Shown here: in pieces, positions 59,330-64,000 of the stretch
How the letters are laid out: every line of letters begins with the position of its first letter
How positions within the stretch are numbered: position 1 is the first letter of the stretch
Assembly: GCF_003672135.1 (NCBI RefSeq)
Contig: NC_039519.1
Coordinates: 1 to 64,000 of the forward strand
Origin: Ooceraea biroi
Taxonomy: Eukaryota; Arthropoda; Insecta; Hymenoptera; Formicidae
DNA: 64,000 bases
Direction of reading: 5' to 3'
Program-made: the position numbers and the translations under genes
The notes under the pieces: model-generated
Databases searched by the model: none
The model's input: only the letters and a program-made list of their open reading frames with translations
What the model was told of the DNA's origin: nothing

Positions 59330-59998
59330 ACACAGTAAAAAATAAAATGTTAATTTTAACACTTTTTGCATGTCCCAGAAAGTCCACTCTAAATTTTAAG
59401 TTAAAGTAACTCATTCGTCATATGTTACTTCTTGACAAACTAGAAATGTTAAGTAATTAACACAATACTTTACATTTATGTTTGTTATTGTAACTTTAAG
59501 TGTGATGTAAAAATAACATACAAAGTAATTGAAAACTACATGGAAGAGAAGTTACAATAACTCATCAGAAAAGTTGATAGAACATTTTCGTTCATACAAT
59601 ATGAACATTTACTTTTTATGTTATATTAACACATTATAGTAATTATTTCAACTTAAATTATTTTTGATAGAAACATTTAATGTTAGTAAATTTGATTATT
59701 TTATATGTCAAAGTTCATGATTATTTGAAGATTTACTTTAACTTCTTTTAGAATGTTAAACTGACTTTGTGACATGTTGATTGTTTAAAATTATTGTGTT
59801 AAAAGCATTTGAAATAATATTCCATTTCTAAGAGACATACACAAAATGTTAAGTTATGAAGTTAACATTAATGTAACATATAAAATTGTTATAAAAATAA
59901 TAACATATCAGTTGTATGTTAATTTTACATTGAAGTAGTAATCAAAACATGGCAACACAAGAAAATTTTAACATATGGACGCACAATTTTTAACGGTG
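59330..59998. mobile_element. MITE-like element with TA target duplication
   Basis: The 669-bp AT-rich segment begins CACAGTAAAAAATAAAATG and ends AATTTTTAACGGTG, giving imperfect terminal inverted repeats of about 11-14 bp (CAC-A/C-GT-A/T-AAAA). TA flanks both ends (59328-59329 and 59999-60000). Its composition (frequent aacat/tgtta) differs from the flanks. This fits a Tc1/mariner-like non-autonomous element; no ORF. Confidence 0.6.
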
Positions 59999-60965
59999 TA
60001 TCTTCTGCAATGAACGGTTCGGTTGTGCATTAACGGCGAATTGTAAATAAAGACAAATGACAAGAATCACAAGAGGATCTCTGTGCGCGCGTAGCAGCCG
60101 CGTAAAAATAAAATCATCTTTGATCCGCACGCGGGCTCGCGGTGAGGACGCTCGTATATTAGAAAAGCCGTTCCTCCGCCACTTCTTACACTCCTTACGA
60201 GAGACGATACGCAACCAAGCTGGAGTATCGAGTAACCTCCATTTGAAGGACTTGAAGTCCTCGCTGATGATATAGTAGCGATGACTTGTTACAATCGCCG
60301 CAGGAGTACTCCTGGCATCGCGTGACGTTCTCTCTCCGTTAAAACGCTCGAGCAAGAGCGTGTACACATGCACAGGCATACGTACGTGCACATGCAGTGA
60401 CGTTTAAACGTTTCAAGTCTTAACCGCGCTTTTCCCTTTGTCGGGGACCGCCGTGAGTATATGTGTCGGCGTCCAGGGTCGCGGAGCGGGGTTCGGGGTT
60501 GGACACAGCAGGAAAAGTCTTTAAAAGGGCTCTAGGAGAGCGTAGGTAGGACTGACTGGGAGATAGGTGAATGAGTACGTGAGTACATATTTGTTTAGTT
60601 GGAAGCACTCGCTTCCTCCATCTCCCGTTGATCCTTCACCCCTCTCTCTGTGTCTCACTCCCTCGCCCTCCGTGCTCTTCCCTCTTTCTTTTTCACCCTC
60701 TCTCCTTTTGCCTGTATTTTTTTCCTTTTTCATGCAATTCCCCGCAATTCATGCAATTTTGTACTCCCATCTTTATCTTTCGTCTCCCTCTGGCGTGCTC
60801 GTCCGCGCTACAATTCCCGCGATCCTCGTCGACGAGTTCGATGAATGAATAAATGAATGGCAGCGCGAATGGAAGCAAGGAAATCATTTCCTTCCGCGCA
60901 TCCCTTCGTCCTGCTTCGCGACACACTGTGCCGGAGAATTTAATTGATCCGCCGTGATAACACCT
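59999..60965. other. animal DNA, CT-rich in the second half, no supported gene
   Basis: The stretch 60600-60790 is a pyrimidine-rich tract (ccctctctctgtgtctcact and similar). Nothing else could be supported. Confidence 0.5.
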
Positions 60966-62663
60966 TTAAGGGGGGAGCCTGCTTTAGAACGTTGAAAATA
61001 AGGTATATTTTACGAATTTTTTTGGAGAAACTATACAGCGGATCATTATAAAACTTTGATGCATTTATTAGTACATGTTTAAAGATCAAAAAAATTATTT
61101 TTTTATTTGAATATATCGCCTGTAGAGGTCGTCCTGGAGGCATCTTAGTGCAGCCGGCATTGTAAATTGGTGAGCATTCTCCTGCCTCCAAATTTCATCC
61201 AAACTGAAAAATTGAAATATTTTCTCGTTATTTATGAATTCCCATCGTCGATGAACCTTTAATATTCATAAAAGCATTAAGTTAAACAATTATTTTTGCA
61301 TGAAAAAGTTCAAAAACTTTGCCTAAAAATCGTACTTTTGTGTTCGAAGCTCCACCATTTTGGCACTTTTCAACTTTTTTCTCCTCTCTTTGGTTCATCG
61401 ACGATGGGAATTCATAAATAACGAGAACATATTTCAATTTTTCAGTTTGGACGAAATTTGGAGGCAGGAGAATGCTCACCAATTTGCAATGCCGGCGACG
61501 CGGCTGCACTAAGATTTCTCCAGGACGACCTCTACAGGCGATATATTCAAATAAAAAAATTATTTTTTTATTTAAATATATCGCCTGTAGAGGTCGTCCT
61601 GGAGGCACCTTAATGCAGCCGGCATTGTAAATTGGTGAGCATTCTCCTGCCTCCAAATTTCATCCAAACTGAAAAATTGAAATATTTTCTCGTTATTTAT
61701 GAATTCCCATCGTCGATGAACCTTTAATATTCATAAAAACATTAAGTTAAACAATTATTTTTGCATGAAAAAGTTCAAAAACTTTGCCTAAAAATCGTAC
61801 TTTTGTGTTCTAAGCTCCACCATTTTGACACTTTTCAACTTTTTTCTTCTCTCTTTGGTTCATCGACGATGGGAATTCATAAATAACGAGAACATATTTC
61901 AATTTTTCAGTTTGGACGAAATTTGGAGGCAGGAGAATGCTCACCAATTTGCAATGCCGGCGACGCGGCTGCACTAAGATTTCTCCAGGACGAACTCTAC
62001 AAGCGATGTATTCAAATCAAAAAATAATTTTTTTTTATCTTCAAACATGTACTAATAAATGCATAAAACTTTGATGCATTTATTAGTACATGTTTAAAGA
62101 TAACAAAAATTATTTTTTTATTTGAATATATCGCCTGTAGAGGTCGTCCTGGAGGCATTGTAAATTGGTGAGCATTCTCCTGCCTCCAAATTTCATCCAA
62201 ACTGAAAAATTGAAATATTTTCTCGTTATTTATGAATTCCCATCGTCGATGAACCTTTAATATTCATAAAAGCATTAAGTTAAACAATTATTTTTGCATG
62301 AAAAAGTTCAAAAACTTTGCCTAAAAATCGTACTTTTGTGTTCGAAGCTCCACCATTTTGGCACTTTTCAACTTTTTTCTCCTCTCTTTGGTTCATCGAC
62401 GATGGGAATTCATAAATAACGAGAACATATTTCAATTTTTCAGTTTGGACGAAATTTGGAGGCAGGAGAATGCTCACCAATTTATAATGCCTCCAGGACG
62501 ACCTCTACAGGCGATATATTCAAATCAAAAAATAATTTTTTTATCTTTAAACATGTACTAATAAATGCATCAAAGTTTTATAATGATCCGCTGTATAGTT
62601 TCTCCAAAAACAATTCGTAAAATATACTTATTTTCAGCGTTCTAAAGCAGGCTCCCCCCTTAA
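60966..62663. mobile_element. second TTAA-bounded foldback-array element
   Basis: The ends match those at 46286-49202 (TTAA plus ggggggagcctgctttag, inverted at 62660-62663), and the interior uses the same foldback unit in fewer, rearranged copies. Two units meet head to head at about 61539-61600 in a near-perfect palindrome (tacaggcgatatattcaaat and complement), and another palindrome lies at about 62043-62097 (acatgtactaataaatgca). It is 1,698 bp long against 2,917 bp for the first element. No transposase. Confidence 0.75.
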
Positions 62664-64000
62664 TGCACGAGATTCACACCGAGGAATGAGACTTCGTCGA
62701 ACAGCGTAGAGTAATTTGGACGGATGGCAGTGAATGGACAACCGGGAGAAAACGCTCGGGATGCTTTGTGTACAAAGAAAGATGGAAAACGCTTGCACAA
62801 AGAAATCCAGAATTGTACATTCGGCTGCAAGCACGCGAAAAGAATTATCACCGAAATAAACGTATTTGGAAACCGTAAACTCCCTTTCACACAGCCGTCG
62901 GCGCAATGCGTGTTGCGTGTCACCCTCACACGCATGCTGCGAACGTCAAAGAGTACAAGAGAAGTAGCTTACAATATTTTGCGGACTCCTGATGGATTCG
63001 AGTGACCGGAGAATTTTCGAGCAGAAACGTCGCACACGTGCGCGCGTGAGACGGGGTTGGGGGATGGTATATAAACGACAAACGGAGGTTCACGGGTTTT
63101 GCACTCATATGTGTGTGCCTTGAGCGTGGTGGAGTTTGGGGAGGATCAGAAGGTCGGAGAGATGTAGGAGGGTGCGTCGTATATCGATACTCGCACGGTC
63201 GAGTGTTTGCAGCGATATTTGGTCCATTTCCATTTGGTGCACGTGGCGCGTTTACGGTTCACACCTCTTACCGTCTCACCCCCAGCCGCCCCGCGCTCAC
63301 CCGCGCCACCCCCGCGTAATGGACACGCAAGGTGTCGGCGACTATGCAAACGAAGCCTCTCGACCTTATGGGTGGAGGTTTATGGGTGGACTGGAGGGAA
63401 ACGTAATTGTCCAATGAACGTTTTTCTTGCAAATTTTCGGCCGTTCTTTTCTCGTTAATGCCGATGCGATGTTTCGAGTCCTTATTATGGAATTGTCTTG
63501 TGCAAGTTGGCAATATTTCGGAGACATCTTTGAGAAATTGAGAAGATTTTGTAGTCGCGAAAGTGACGAAAATGAATATCTGAAAAATAAAATTTGTAAT
63601 TTGAAGCATAACAAGGTTATCATCGATCTCATAAATCTTCTTTTTCACGTTTTTTTCTATTCCTTCGCCGTTAAAATAAAAAGAAAGGAGTCGAAGGAGG
63701 TAGTAAGATCTTGATAGCGGATCGAGTAGTCCGTATTGATTTGGTCGCGACGTGACCGCCGGCATACATAATATGTGTGTTGAGTGTCCGGTATGAAAAA
63801 AATTTAATATATCCAAATATATCACAGCAGCAGCAGGCGACGATCGGCCATTCAGAATTCCATAATTTGATATGCAGCGAAATCGGGTGAGAAAGCAGCG
63901 ATGGGGTGGAAATGGTTTTTAGGGTGAGCACCAAGGTGAGGAAGTATGGAAGAAGAGGGCGAGGGGCAGTTACTGATGGGATGTCCCGAACAGATGTGGA
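62664..64000. other. animal DNA, no supported gene
   Basis: No exon, RNA gene or repeat family could be supported up to the window end. Open frames of up to about 185 codons here lack family resemblance. Confidence 0.5.

Noticed and set aside
63268..63825. 185-codon minus-strand open frame near the window end
   Set aside because: No domain, biased composition and no splice evidence; length alone is not convincing in AT-rich DNA.
1..64000. tRNA, rRNA or tmRNA genes
   Set aside because: I scanned for cloverleaf-like and rRNA signatures and found none that held up; a tRNAscan or Rfam search would be decisive.

Overview
The window is a composite scaffold. Three compartments of different character meet at gaps of exactly 100 Ns (15624-15723 and 39531-39630); a third 100-N gap (56140-56239) lies inside the last compartment. 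Compartment 1 (1-15623) is a fragment of a tailed bacteriophage or prophage. Compartment 2 (15724-39530) is GC-rich bacterial chromosome of alphaproteobacterial, Sphingomonas-like character. Compartment 3 (39631-64000) is AT-richer animal-type DNA, most likely from an insect (possibly a hymenopteran), with microsatellites, tandem repeats and TIR/MITE-like elements but no convincing gene. The simplest reading is an insect assembly into which bacterial and phage contigs were scaffolded, not a real lateral transfer; this is inference.

Compartment 1 reads as a virion-building region. On the plus strand: a two-repeat protein, terminase small subunit, two tiny genes, GpA-type terminase large subunit, [minus-strand cassette], gpW-like protein, portal, S49 prohead protease/scaffold, decoration protein, gpE-type major capsid protein, a Pro/Ala-rich protein, an Ig-like protein, a holin-like protein, an HU-like protein, several small unknowns, a contractile-tail sheath protein and the start of a probable tube protein. 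The head is lambda-type and the tail Mu/myovirus-type. Between terminase and the gpW-like gene sits a tightly overlapping minus-strand cassette (3441-6119) of seven genes; the largest encodes a TOPRIM protein resembling topoisomerase VI-A/Spo11. Terminase, portal, protease, sheath and two small genes carry single-base frameshifts that look like sequencing errors.

Compartment 2 begins with an inverted duplication (about 15724-18495, pivot near 17280) and then a 4.4-kb direct duplication (about 18495-22905 and 22914-27350). The copies differ mainly by one-base indels at different places, again suggesting low-coverage assembly. Underlying genes: a minus-strand operon (VOC protein, 35-residue membrane peptide, small conserved protein, VOC protein, glutathione S-transferase), a divergent HxlR-SCP2 regulator, a twin AAA+ ATPase and a lipoprotein. 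Beyond 27 kb the sequence is clean: phzF-like, CDF transporter, pdxH and an acyltransferase on minus; a LytTR regulator, DnaJ-like protein, YihY, fabI, GNAT and acylphosphatase on plus; a methyltransferase and purA on minus; a glycine-zipper protein; a Lys/Ala-rich basic protein; a very short ORF with a perfect Shine-Dalgarno and terminator; and a lipoprotein.

Compartment 3 holds a CpG- and simple-repeat-rich stretch, three tandem copies of an about 810-bp unit, two TTAA-bounded elements built from about 437-bp foldback units (46286-49202 and 60966-62663), a third TTAA-bounded foldback element (52854-53442), a long imperfect hairpin (57891-58136), and a TA-flanked MITE-like element (59330-59998).
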